Positions 23,001 through 33,617 of a stretch of DNA of 64,000 nt are shown here, piece by piece. The notes under the pieces are model-generated. The model worked only from the letters and a program-made list of their open reading frames with translations, made no database searches and was not told the origin of the DNA. The DNA lies in assembly GCF_932294415.1 (NCBI RefSeq), contig NC_065538.1:19486667-19550666 (forward strand). Direction: 5' to 3'. The number at the start of each line of letters is the position of its first letter. Position 1 is the first letter of the stretch. The position numbers were made by a program, and so were the translations under genes. Origin of the DNA: Quercus robur (lineage: Eukaryota; Streptophyta; Magnoliopsida; Fagales; Fagaceae).

Positions 23001-23841
23001 TCACCCCACATCACATACAAACACACTCAATCATTATCATTTCGTACTCAAACAAATAAAAAAACTAAAAACAAAACTCACCCCCATTACAAAATTTCAA
23101 CTCAGCTCTAACTAATATAAATAAAAATATCAAACCAAACAACAAGAAAAATAGCCATGATAAAAGCCTAGCAATACAAATATATATCTACAATATTTTT
23201 TACTTGTTATAAAATCCTAGCAAATATATACATTAACTTGCAAAAATAGTCATGATAAAAGCCTAACAATACAAATATATATCTACAATATTTTTTACTT
23301 GTTATAAAATCTTAGCAAATATATACATTAACTTGCAAAAATAGTCGTGATAAAAGCCTAACAATACAAATATATATCTACAATATTTTTTACTTTGTAT
23401 AAATCCTAGCAAATTATATACACTAACTTGCAAAATTAGTCATGATAAAAGCCTAACAATACAAATATATACCTAAATATATTTTTTACTTTGTATAAAA
23501 TCCTAGCAAATATATACACTACCAAATATAACTTCTTACAAACCCCACATTTGCATATTCACATACAAACACACCCAATCATTATCATTTGTTTCCAAAA
23601 TAAAATAAAAAACTAAAAAATCATTAATTATACTAAAAAAAAAATAAAAAACTAAACACACAACTCACCCCATTACAAACTTTCAAATCATTCTATCAAA
23701 AATATAAAAAACAATATCAAACCAAACAAAAAAAATTAATCATGATACACATACCCATAAAAAAACCTAATAATAATATATATATATTATATTTATATAT
23801 GAAACTAACAATTAGAGAGATTGAGAAACCTTACCTGACAT
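20067..23841 (-). CDS. MURA-type Mutator transposase, two exons
   Basis: The large exon (20,067-22,873) is open for over 900 codons. A 7-nt first exon (23,835-23,841, ATGTCAG) joins in frame across a GTAAGG...TAATAG intron, giving MSGSQHLKNIDINVYYGGPL and about 937 residues; the downstream ATG at 22,760 is an alternative. Domains in order: N-terminal region, very acidic stretch (about 180-260), MuDR DNA-binding domain (295-385), MULE DDE domain with Asp in ISIDGTHL (about 510), Asp in IISDRHKG (about 575) and Glu in NISECFNG (about 696), SWIM zinc finger CGC...CSH (799-813), and CCHC knuckle CGVCHQEGHNRRC near the C-terminus. All catalytic residues are present. It would cut the element at its TIRs and insert it, making 9-bp duplications. 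Confidence 0.92.
23147..23527. repeat. 95-bp tandem repeat, four copies, in the transposase intron
   Basis: Copies start at 23,147, 23,242, 23,337 and 23,432, with the key motif AGTCATGATAAAAGCCTAAC followed by TACAAATATATATCTACAAT. Similar AACACAC-CAATCATTATCATTT and AACTCACCCC-ATTACAAA blocks occur on both sides (about 22,980-23,100 and 23,540-23,690), so an outer duplication embraces the inner array. Confidence 0.9.
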
Positions 23842-24256
23842 GAGGATGTGGGGTGACTTGAAGTTTATGCTGAAATGAAAATGAGTGAGAGGAAGGATGT
23901 GGGTCTCTTTTTCAAATTTGATAAATGTTGCTCCTATAAGAACTTAGCAATGAACACAGCAGTCAGGCTCTAACCTTACTTCCTCTAACCGAACAGGAGA
24001 AAGAGAAAAGTAAAAAGCAGCATGTGTGTACCTATAAGCCAGACAACTAAATGTAACTTACAATGAGCACGTGCAAACTGCAAAGGCTGACTCTGGAGCT
24101 GAGTGAGCATGTGCAAACTGCAAAGGCTCATCCTGGAGCTGTGGGACAAGACATGACCAGACATCAGACACGAATAAAGCAACAGAACTGTACAATAAAA
24201 TCGAGTTTGTGAGACTCGTTTTCCAGCTGGAAATCGAGTCTTAGAAACTTGATTTT
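23842..24256 (-). promoter_or_regulatory. Upstream region of the transposase gene
   Basis: Between the first coding exon and the right TIR lies about 415 bp. It holds a direct repeat (GTGCAAACTGCAAAGGCT at about 24,071 and 24,111) and two further AATCGAG/CTCGATTT-type palindromes at 24,190-24,255 that extend the TIR motif inward. This is the likely promoter of the transposase, but no clear TATA box was fixed. Confidence 0.4.
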
Positions 24257-24468
24257 CACGTGGAAATCGAGTCTAAAAGACTCGATTTCCAGCTGGACCG
24301 TTCCACCGTGTGCAGGCCAGATCACACAAGAAAATCGAGGCTTAAATGCTCGATTTTGAGACCAAAATCGAGCCTTAGAGGCTCGAGATGCTATTAACCA
24401 AATAAGTTTCTAATTCTCGCCTACTAACTAGATTGTTTGGTTTTTAAGGCCAGTTGGCCATTTTCGCC
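24257..24468 (-). repeat. Right terminal inverted repeat of the MULE
   Basis: Inverted match to 10,058-10,269, equal in length with about eight substitutions. It ends ...GGCCATTTTCGCC and abuts the target duplication. Confidence 0.93.
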
Positions 24469-24477
24469 AAACTCAAC
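24469..24477. repeat. 9-bp target site duplication, right copy
   Basis: AAACTCAAC, identical to 10,049-10,057. The first codon of the 6-phosphogluconolactonase gene starts 104 bp further on. Confidence 0.93.
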
Positions 24478-24568
24478 AAAATCTCAAAGAATCCGAAACC
24501 CCCACCAACAAAGAGAAACAGTGTGACATACAAACAGAGAGGTCACACTCACTTCAAAAACTGTCTGT

Positions 24569-24577
24569 TATAAAAAG
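24569..24577 (+). promoter_or_regulatory. TATA-like box very close to the first ATG of the lactonase gene
   Basis: TTATAAAAA lies only 4-12 bp before the ATG at 24,581. Normal spacing would start transcription near 24,600, after that ATG but before the in-frame ATG at 24,794. It may therefore be an alternative promoter for a short form, or simply AT-rich leader sequence. Confidence 0.35.
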
Positions 24578-24580
24578 TGT

Positions 24581-26652
24581 ATGGCTCTCCCCTTTACTCT
24601 CCACACTAAGCTCTCCATCTCCACCACTTCCGTACGATTGTTCCACGTGCCCATAATCTCACCCAGGGCATCACACAAGCCCTTCGAGGTCAACGCTTAC
24701 ACACTCAGACTCAGAGGCTTGTCTCTCTCTTTGGGGAGCGATAAAAGGTTGAGTCATTGTTGTAGTATTAGTAGTAGTAGAACAAGAGGGTCAATGGCAA
24801 CCAAGGGTGAGGTGAAGAAGGAGGTGTTTGAATCTGCAGAGGATCTGGCTGTGTCTCTCGCTAAGTACACTGCACAGCTGTCTGATAAGTTTTGCAAAGA
24901 GAGAGGAGCTTTCTCTGTCGTTTTATCTGGTGGGTCTCTCATCAATTCCCTCAGGTAACAACAATAAGTTTTTTTTTTTTTTTTTTGGGGTCTTAATTTT
25001 GACTGTCATTGTGTTTGTAAATGTTCTTACTTTTATTGTTTTTTTAGGTTTTTTAATATACCCAGATGATATATGTTTGTTTGGTTGATGGGAAAATGGA
25101 ATGTTGTAGGAAATGAAAACAAAATGGAAAATTGGGTTTAGAACCAAAAATGAACTATTGACTGTGCTTGATAGCAGGGGTTTGGTGAAAAAGAGGGAGA
25201 GAACAGAGAATTGAATCATGGGTTATTCATTATTAAGGACCACATGAAGTAGATGCAATTTTTTTTTTTTTTCCTCAATTTATGATGTTCAATTTTATTG
25301 AAGAGCTCAATTAACAAGTAAAAATGATTGCTTGTTTGTCTTTTACTTTGCGTGGTTTTATTCATTGTCAAAAGGAGGGTTTAAAGATAATTAGTACGGG
25401 GTTCTTAATAATGTGAGTGGGAGCCTTGGTAATTGCCTGATGATGGAATTGCAGGAAACTAGTGGAACCCCCGTACATTGATTCAATTGAATGGTCGAGA
25501 TGGCATATCTTTTGGGCGGATGAGAGAGTGGTGCCAAAGGATCATGAAGACAGTAACTATAAGCTTGCTTATGATGGGTTTCTTTCTAAGGTAGGATTGA
25601 TTGTTGAAAGTTTTCTGATTCCATATTAGTAAGAATTGCTGTAAGATGGTGCATTCAGATTGTGCTGTTCTTTGTGGTATATTTATGCTTTATTTTGAAT
25701 ATTATGTTGTGTTTGGAAAATTATTATAGGAACTTTAAAAACTGTGGATCTAAGACTAGTGGCTGCACTGCTTAGGTGTGGCTTTATTTGGGTAGAAAGC
25801 ATTGCCAGGACAATATTAAGGTCAAAGAGAACACTGGATCAGGCTAGTGAGAAAAGTTGTTAATATATTACGAACAAGTTTATGAGAGCATGGTTTGTTT
25901 ATGACTTTGTTGTGGTTAAATAATTAGTTTGGTTCAGGTAAATAAGCAAAGGTTTGGGTATTATTAAATGATAAAATGATGTCTTATACCATTTCATGAA
26001 GTTTGTAATCATTCTAGATGCTTATCTATGATTTATATGAAAGTGTATTCTTGGTCATATGTAGTTAGAAGGCTGGCTCATCTTCTTTAGTTAACTTTTT
26101 AATAGCAAATTTTATTTTGTCTATGGCTGTTCTGTTTGTGACAGTCTTTAGTTAATTTAAATCTGTTAAAAAAAATTTTCTGGGTAGGTACCAATCCCCC
26201 CTGGCAATGTTTATGCCATCAATGATGCCCTGTCAGCTGAGGGTGCAGCTGAAGATTATGAGACATGTCTCAGACATTTGGTTAAGAGCAATGTTGTAGA
26301 TATATCAGCAGCTAGTGGGTTTCCAAAGTTTGATCTCCAGCTGCTGGGTATGGGCCCAGATGGACATGTGGCTTCTTTATTCCCAGGCCACCCTCTGGTC
26401 AAAGAGAATGAAAAATGGGTCGCCTTCATTAAGGACTCTCCAAAACCACCTCCAGAAAGAATTACTTTTACCTTTCCAGTGATCAACTCATCTGCATATA
26501 TTGCCCTTGTGGTGAATGGTGCTAATAAAGCTGGAGCAGTGCAAAATGCTTTAGGAAATAGTCAAAATTCTGAGAAGCTGCCTGTTGCAATGGTTTCACC
26601 TGAAGGGGAGTTGGCTTGGTTCTTGGATACTGCTGCAGCTTCAAAGCTGTAG
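24581..26652 (+). CDS. PGL3: 6-phosphogluconolactonase, plastid/peroxisome type (PGL3-like)
   Basis: Three exons (24,581-24,954, 25,455-25,590, 26,188-26,652) encode 324 residues, close to the 325 of the Arabidopsis plastid enzyme. It hydrolyses 6-phosphoglucono-lactone, the second step of the oxidative pentose-phosphate pathway. Residues 1-70 are Ser/Arg-rich like a transit peptide. Met72 (MATKGEVKKE) marks where the conserved part starts. Family motifs are FSVVLSGGSL, WHIFWADERVVPKDHEDSNY, GMGPDGHVASLFPGHP and RITFTFPVINSS. The protein ends in SKL, a type-1 peroxisomal signal, as in known dual-targeted PGL3 enzymes. All splice sites are GT-AG. The MULE sits just upstream, so its promoter may be altered. 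Confidence 0.95.
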
Positions 26653-26931
26653 GAGTGGGAATTTCTACAGCTTTGTGAGTTGATCAACATATATATCAGC
26701 GTGTTTTATCTTGTACTGTGGTTCTATCAGAGATCATATAGGTGTTCTGTTATATTTTGTGATCTCTGTGGTATGTAACAACTAGTAAGGTTTTTCTATT
26801 TTCTGTGATGGTAATAAAAGAATGGTTTAAATAATATCTGGTTTGATATGCGATTGGATTTTAGTTTTTGTTTTGTTCATCCTGTTTTTCTCCCTTACAC
26901 TCACATAAATGTAATGTTTTTACATTTACTG
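26653..26931 (+). terminator. 3' UTR and poly(A) region of the lactonase gene
   Basis: A canonical AATAAA lies at 26,813-26,818, about 160 bp after the stop codon, with T-rich and TGT-rich DNA around it. This fits a plant 3' end. Confidence 0.6.
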
Positions 26932-28237
26932 ATGACTAAAATGCAAATTGCACCCTTTTAAGTTTGGTGTCATTTTGATTTAGTCCCTCATATTTAAAAT
27001 TTTTTATTTTAGTCCTTGATGCTTGACAGTTTTTTAATGTTGTCTTTCTGTCCATCCAGTTAATAATGTGGCTGTTAAATGCCATGCAAACCTACAATCA
27101 TTACAACTGGTCCAATTACAAAAATCGTCAACTCATTTAAAAAAAAAAAGTTCCTCTCTCATCTCCATTCTCTCCCTTTTCTGTTGTCATTGCTGCTGCC
27201 CTCTTGCCCTCAATCATTTTTCTTCCTTTTCCATTGAGCTCTCCTACTGACCATTCACCTGGATTCGGGGAATTTTGTGTCATCATTATTGCGGTCTAAG
27301 ATGGAGGAGTGAGAGGCCATGACAACAGCATTGGAGGCAATACCACAGTCACTGGCATGGGGACTGCACCCATGGCCGTGAGCGCCTTGCCTTCACCTTC
27401 AGCAGTCAGTGGGTTTTCTAACAATAGCACGAGTGAGCTTGCTATGGTGGTCTCATTGGCTCATTGCTCATGGAAGTTTGAAGCCCTCGCTTTTGGTTAG
27501 TGTAAAGGAGGTAAGGGATAATTTTTTTTCATGTTTAGTGTTTTTGAAAATAGGTGTCTAGTTTTCTAGGATTTATGCTACATATTTGTTTTGTTATGGA
27601 CTAATCTTTCCCTTTACTGGGAATTAGAATGAAATTATAAGGTCATAAACTGTTTTCTTTTCTAAATTTGGCAACATAGTTCAGTAATTAAAGGGATTTT
27701 CTTTCTTTTCATTTTTTATTGATTTGTTTTGAGTTTGGGTGGGAAAGTTTATAACTCTGTGTGTGGTTTGAGTCCATTGTTGTGATCATGGATGTAGGGT
27801 TTTGATATAAAAAATAAAAGATTCTAGGAAATGGTTTCTGGGTTTGGCACTTTGGCTAAAAATGCAGCAAGATCACAGAAAAAGGTGATTCTTTTTTAAT
27901 TCAAGATGGATTTTTCATGAAAAAATTGGTGTTAGATTTAAGTTTATATTTCAAAGTGTATGGTGGCTGGATGATTTTGCATGGCTGTGTTTTTGATGTG
28001 GTTGGAGAGTTAACTGGTGAAGGCTGGGGAGACAGAGAGGGAAGATAGATATTTTTTCCTGGTGTGTTCAAAATGACGTAGTTTTAAGCATCTCAGAACA
28101 ACATTGGTTTGAGTTAAACAAAACGATGGATGTTACAAAGACGATGATAAACATTAGGGGCAAAGATGAAAATATTTAAACATCAGGGCCCAAAATCAAA
28201 ATGATCTCAAACAAGGGAAAATTTATCATTGACCAAT
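26932..28237. mobile_element. Possible non-coding inverted-repeat element
   Basis: The left part (ATTTTGATTTAGTCCCTCAT then ATTTTTTATTTTAGTCC) and the right part read in reverse (ATTTTGATTTTGGGCCCTGA then TATTTTCATCTTTGCCCC) are imperfect inverted copies. This ATTTTGATTTAGTCCCT pattern is common at the ends of plant non-autonomous elements. The middle holds short frames of no known family. No target duplication was found, so class and exact limits are open. Confidence 0.35.
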
Positions 28238-28372
28238 TTGTGCTGCTACATTTTTTTACCTATCAAAAAAAAAAAAAAAAAAAAACTTGTGCTACTCCAC
28301 AGTGCAGTAATTAGTAGAGAAGGTAGCACAGTACTCTGCTGTTCCCATTTTTTTTCTCCCCTCCTTGTGACT

Positions 28373-28377
28373 CATTC
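28373..28377. repeat. 5-bp target site duplication of the copia element, left copy
   Basis: CATTC here and at 33,531-33,535 bracket the element. Five base pairs is usual for Ty1/copia. Confidence 0.75.
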
Positions 28378-28651
28378 TATAAAGAAACACACAGAAAATT
28401 TCTATATGTATATTAAATGAGAAACTAGATGCTATACATAATGTGACCTCTGTTCCTTATATAAGAATCTGAGATGAGCCAGAAATGTAAAACAAGCTAA
28501 GTAACTCTTACACGTGTGCCTAACTAACCTCCACATTTTAAGCTTAACTAAACTACAAATCGTTTACCTCTATGTACTTTCAAACCTACTTGTAGCTTAG
28601 ACAGAAAATACACTGCTGTACTATCTGATCCGCATATTTCAATCTTTAATG
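28378..28651 (-). repeat. 3' LTR of the copia fossil
   Basis: 274 bp, ending beside the purine tract at 28,652-28,661. It matches 33,239-33,530 nearly throughout. Confidence 0.85.
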
Positions 28652-31600
28652 CTCCCCCTTAAGATGGAGGAACAAAAACATTGAGTATACCCATCTTGTT
28701 AAGTAAGGAAAGAAACTGATGTGTGCTAAGTGGCTTAGTGACCAAATCAGCTAGTTGATGTTTGGTAGGAACATGGAAAGTCTTGATTACATTGGCTTGT
28801 ATCTTCTCTCTTACCAGGTGACAATCTATTTCGATGTGCTTAGTCCTCTCACGGAAAACTGGATTTGCGGCTATGTGCAAGGCTGCTTGACTATCACAGT
28901 AAAGAGAAACTGGTCTGAGATGTTGCACATGCAGATCCTTCAATGGAGCTAACAACCAAACAACTTCACAGGTAGTAACAGCCATAGCCCTGTATTCTGC
29001 TTCTGCAGAAGATCTAGAAACAGTTGTTCGTTTCCTAGTTCTCCAAGAAATCATTGAATCTCCTAAGAATACACAATATCCAGTAACTGACTTTCTTTTA
29101 TCTGGGCAAGAAGCCCAATCTGAGTCAGTATAGGCTTTCAAATGTAGCTGTGAATCAGCTACAAAAAATAGACCTTGACCTAGTTTTCCTTTGAGATACT
29201 GCAGTACCCTTTGTGCTGCTTGAAGGTGAATCTTTCTAGGCTTGTCCGTAAACTGACTTAGTTTATGTACACTATAGGTGATGTCTGGTCTGGTTAGAGT
29301 AAAAAACAAGAGTTTACCAACCAATCTCCTATACATGGAAACATCCTTTAACAACTCACCTGTATACTTTGACAACTTGCAATTTTGATCCATAGGAAAC
29401 TTTGCAGGTTTAGAAGCTAGCACACCAGTTTCTTCAAGTAACTCTAACGTATACTTCTTCTGACAAAGACGTATACCTTTAGCTGTTCTAGCAATTTCAA
29501 GTCCTAAAAAGAACTTTAGAGGTCCTAAATCCTTGAGCTTGATTTGATCATGCAAGTAATTCTTGAAACTGTTAGCAGCCGCAAGGTTGTTGCTAGCAAC
29601 CAAAATATCATCCACATACATGAACAATAAGAATTGTCTGCCCTTGAACCCGTGTGAACAAAGAGTAATCTGATTTTGATCGTTCAAAACCTTATTCAAG
29701 TATAGCACTTGTTAGCTTAGCAAATCATTGCCTACTAGCTTGCTTCAAACCATGCAGTGATTTATTCAACTTGCAAACCTGTAACTCCCCCTTGCTAGCA
29801 ACCTCAGGAACATATCCAAGTGGCAAACGCATATAAACCTCTTCAAAGAGATCACCATGCAGAAATGCATTGTTGACATCAAGTTGAATGATGTGTCAAT
29901 CCTTAATAGCAGCTATAGCCAAGAGGGTCCTCACTGTGACAAACTTAGCAACAGGTGAGAAAGTTTCAAAATAGTCTAACCCTTCTTGTTGAGTAAAACC
30001 CTTAGCCACTAAATGAGCCTTATATCTCTCCATACTACCATATGCTTTCAGCTTAATTTTATACACCCATTTAGAACCAATTGCTGTCTTCCCTGGAGGC
30101 AAAGAGGTTACTGTAAGTATCATTGGCAGCTAAAGCCTGCAGTTCAGCTAGCATAGCCTCTTTCCATTCAGGAATTTGGGCAGCTTGGTTGTAATGAGTA
30201 GTTTCAATATCAGTGAGAAGAGCAATGCTGAAAGCTTTATGAGTTTGGGTAAGTTTAGAGTAGGATAAAGTATCAGATATAGGATAGGTTGCATCTGGAA
30301 AAACAGGAGCAGCACCCTGAGCAAGAGAACAATGGTAGTCTTGTAGGTATGAAGGAGAATTGTGTGATCTAGTGGATCAACAATGGGAGAAGGCGGTGGA
30401 AGAACAAGTTCTAGAGGAGTATCTGTAGGTTGGAACTGCAGAAAATCTGCAGAATTCTGATGTGGGATCACGAGCATCTGAGATGGTTGAATGATTAGGT
30501 GAAAGAGTTTTAGAAGCTAAATCAAGAACTTTATAGCCTTTAATACCAGCCAGATAACCAATGAAAACACAGGGCTTAGCCCTAGGATCAAATTTGGATT
30601 TGTTCTGTGGAAGAGTTGAAACAAAACATAAGGAACCAAAGGTTCTAAGATGAGTATAAGAGGGAATGTGTTTAAGCAGCTTTTCACAAGGACTTTTGTT
30701 GTGCAATAATGGAAAAGGCAGCCTAGTAATGAGGTAAACAGCAGGTAACACACACACGCCCCAAAAATGTAAAGGAAGATTGGATTGAACCTAAAGCTCT
30801 AGCAACCTGCAAAATATTCTGGTGCTTTCTCTCAACCACAGATTTTTGTTGAGGGTTTCCAACACAAGAAAACTGATGAAGAGTACCTTTGTTTTGGAAA
30901 AAATCTGGAAGTTTAAGTTCAGGAGCATTATCTGATCTAAAACATTTAATTTTGGTGTGGAATTGTGTTTCAATCATTGAAAAGAAGGCTGGTATGTGTA
31001 TAGAAGACTCAGACTTTGATCTTAGAGATAATTCCAGGTTGTTCTAGTGCTATCATCCACTAAGTTAAGAAAATACTTATAACCTTCTAAGGTAGGTGTT
31101 GAAAAAGGTCTTCATGTATCACAATGAATGAGATCAAAAGCATTAGGAGCCACATGACTAGCATTAGGAAAAGGTAGTCTTTTCTGTTTAGCTAAAGGGC
31201 AAATAGAACAAGAAAACTGAACATCTTTATTCAAAGTAATTTGTGGAATACATTGAGAGAGCAATAGCTGTCTAGAAATGGAGGGATGTCCAAGTCTAGC
31301 ATGCCATAGATGAACATTATGACACTTAATCTTGACAGAAGTAAGAGAATCAAAACAAGCAGATACAGATTCTGCAAAAGTCTTATTTTGACAAGTAACA
31401 TTTGAAGCAATATCAATGGAAAAAGAAGGAAAAACAGTAGCACTTGTATCCAAAAGATACAAGTTTTCCTTTGCTCTACCAATCCATTCGTCTTCCATGG
31501 TTGAAGGCCCTGAATAAAGCAAAGGGTGTCCAGAAATATCAAACAATAAGGATTATTTCTAGTCAACTGACTTATTGAAATCAAGTTAAAAGAGAAGGTT

Positions 31601-33238
31601 GGGACACAAAGGACATTAAAAAGATTGAGAGTGGATGTTAACTGTATTGTCCCTATGTGAGTTACAACTGCCTTATGTCCATTGGGAAGATTGACAACAA
31701 GATTAACAATAGAAGTAATGGATGTAAAAAATGAAATTGAATGGACCATATGGTCAGTAGCTCCTGTGTGTAAGATCCAATCTTGAGATGAAACTAAGGA
31801 AGATCTTGTAAAATTAGCTGAAAACACCGAGTGTTCTAGAGAGTTAAAAGGGTTACCTGCCATGTGATGCAAGGCTGCAAAATTGAAGCTTGTGGGTCAA
31901 AAGCTGCAAAGGTAGAGGCTTGTGGATACGAATCAGTAGATTGAGTCACCGCATGAGCAATTTGTGGCCCAGCAGATGGGGCTAATGCCTGAGAAGACCG
32001 AGAATCAATAGAATTGGTCTCCATTTCAGAAAATTGTGAACTTAGCATGGCCACATGTTTCATGAGTTCTTGACATTGAGGCTGAGCCTGTGATAGTGCG
32101 AATTTGGGAATATCAGAGAAAGCTTGACCAGGAACCCCAGTAGCAGATTGATTAGGAACCATGGCTGCTGCAGCTTGATGTGGTTGACTTCCTCTTCCTT
32201 TATTCCTATGTCCAGGTGGTAAACCATGGACTCTATAGCACTTGTCAATTGTATGGCCTTTCAATCCGCAATGAGAACAAAATGGCTTGTCTTTGTTCTT
32301 GGAATTATATCCATAGCTAGCAGAACTCTCAGTTCTTGTGGCCAACAAAGCAGATTCCACAATTGTATTCATCTTCAACCCAACCGATCTTTGTTTTTCT
32401 TCCTGCTGAATTAAAGAAAAAACCTAGTTGATAGAAGGAATAGACTCTAGCAATAAAATTTGCCCTCTAACATTGGCAAAAGACTCATTTAGCCCCATGA
32501 GAAATTGAAGTACATATTCTTCTTGAAACAAGTCGTGAACTTTCATCATAGCAACACAAGGACAGTTAGGTAAAACTCTGTAACTCACTAATTCTTCCCA
32601 CAAACACTTCAGTTTAGTGAAATATTCCCCAACATTAAGGTTTCCTTGTACATGGCAAGCTAAAGCTTTCTTCAATTCAAAAGTTAAGGACCATTTCTTT
32701 GAATGAACCTAAATTTCGATCCATCCAAGTTTCATGAGCTTTATCTGAATAAATCTCACTGCTAGCTATATCTGTAGAAAGTGCATTGATGATCCATGAG
32801 AAAACCAACCATGTCATTACACCTCCACCACGCTTGATACAATGGAGAATCAGGATCAGATGGCTCTGGAATTGAACCATTAACAAAACATAGCTTGTTC
32901 TTTGCTGATAAAGCCTTGGTCATTGATCTAGTCCACCATGGACAATTCTCTGTTGTGAGTGGTTTTGAAACCAAAACGATCCCCGGATTATCTGCACTAG
33001 GAGGAAAGTAAGGACTCGATGGTTTATAAATATCATCAGCAATTGAAGAAGATCGAGTTGGAGGAGCAGAATGAGAACTTGTATTCTCAGTAGAAGCCAT
33101 GGAAATCTTTCAGCTAAGCAAGAACAAAAGCTTGGAAGGAGAAAAAAGAGAAAACAGAGAACAAAATACTTTTTGGAAAGCAAGAAAATCAAAGAGAAAG
33201 AAATTAGTTGCGGAAGGAGATTGTTGCTCTGATATCAG

Positions 33239-33530
33239 ATAAAGAAACACACACAAAATCTAGAGAGAAAATTTCTATATGTATATTAAATGAAAAACTA
33301 GATAATATACATATTGTGACCTCTGTTCCTTATATAAGAATCTGAGATGAGCTGGAAATGTAAAACAAACTAAGTAACTCTTACACGTGTGCCTAACTAA
33401 CCTCCACATTTTAAGCTTAACTAAACTACAAATCGTTTACCTCTATGTACTCACAAACCTACTTGTAGCTTAGACAGAAACTACACTGCTGTACATCAAC
33501 TATCTGATCTGCATATTTCAATCTTTAATG
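33239..33530 (-). repeat. 5' LTR of the copia fossil
   Basis: About 292 bp, next to the Met-tRNA primer site on its inner side. It differs from the other LTR by a few substitutions and small length changes. Confidence 0.85.
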
Positions 33531-33617
33531 CATTCTCTATTAATTTGATGGCTGATGCTTTAGCTTCTAAAAACTAGATCCTTGTACAGCAGTACAGTAC
33601 ATTTGTTTCTCTATTGA

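Larger units (their letters stand above)
10058..24468. mobile_element. 14.4-kb Mutator-like element (MULE) with PMD gene, transposase and captured host exons
   Basis: Both ends start with GGCGAAAATGGCCAA and are inverted copies over 212 bp with about eight mismatches by eye (96%) and no gaps. The flanks are perfect 9-bp duplications AAACTCAAC. Inside, in order: a GC-rich leader with a duplicated 227-bp segment, an antisense VPS45 fragment, a PMD gene on the plus strand, NPF and SirB fragments, a palindrome array, and a MURA transposase on the minus strand with a repeat-bearing intron. The transposase frame is open throughout and the ends are similar, so the insertion looks recent and may be competent. 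It sits 112 bp upstream of the 6-phosphogluconolactonase ATG. Size and gene content exceed a usual MULE and a usual Pack-MULE. Confidence 0.92.
28378..33530 (-). mobile_element. Ty1/copia LTR retrotransposon fossil
   Basis: About 5.15 kb on the minus strand with both LTRs (28,378-28,651 and about 33,239-33,530) and a CATTC duplication. Inside the upstream LTR is a primer site complementary to initiator Met-tRNA (form TATCAGAGC), and beside the other LTR a purine tract (AAGGGGGAG). Parts in order from 33.1 kb down: gag-like region with a CCHC knuckle (FCSHCGLKGHTIDKC), protease, GAG-pre-integrase (LWHARLGHPS) and integrase, reverse transcriptase with the YVDD box, and RNase H ([20 protein letters not shown]). 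It is broken, with roughly half a dozen interruptions. The LTRs look about 95% alike by eye, so the age is a few million years at usual plant rates (rough). Confidence 0.92.

Noticed and set aside
27068-27500. Two short plus-strand frames as genes
   Set aside because: Low-complexity, no recognised domain, and located inside a possible inverted-repeat element.
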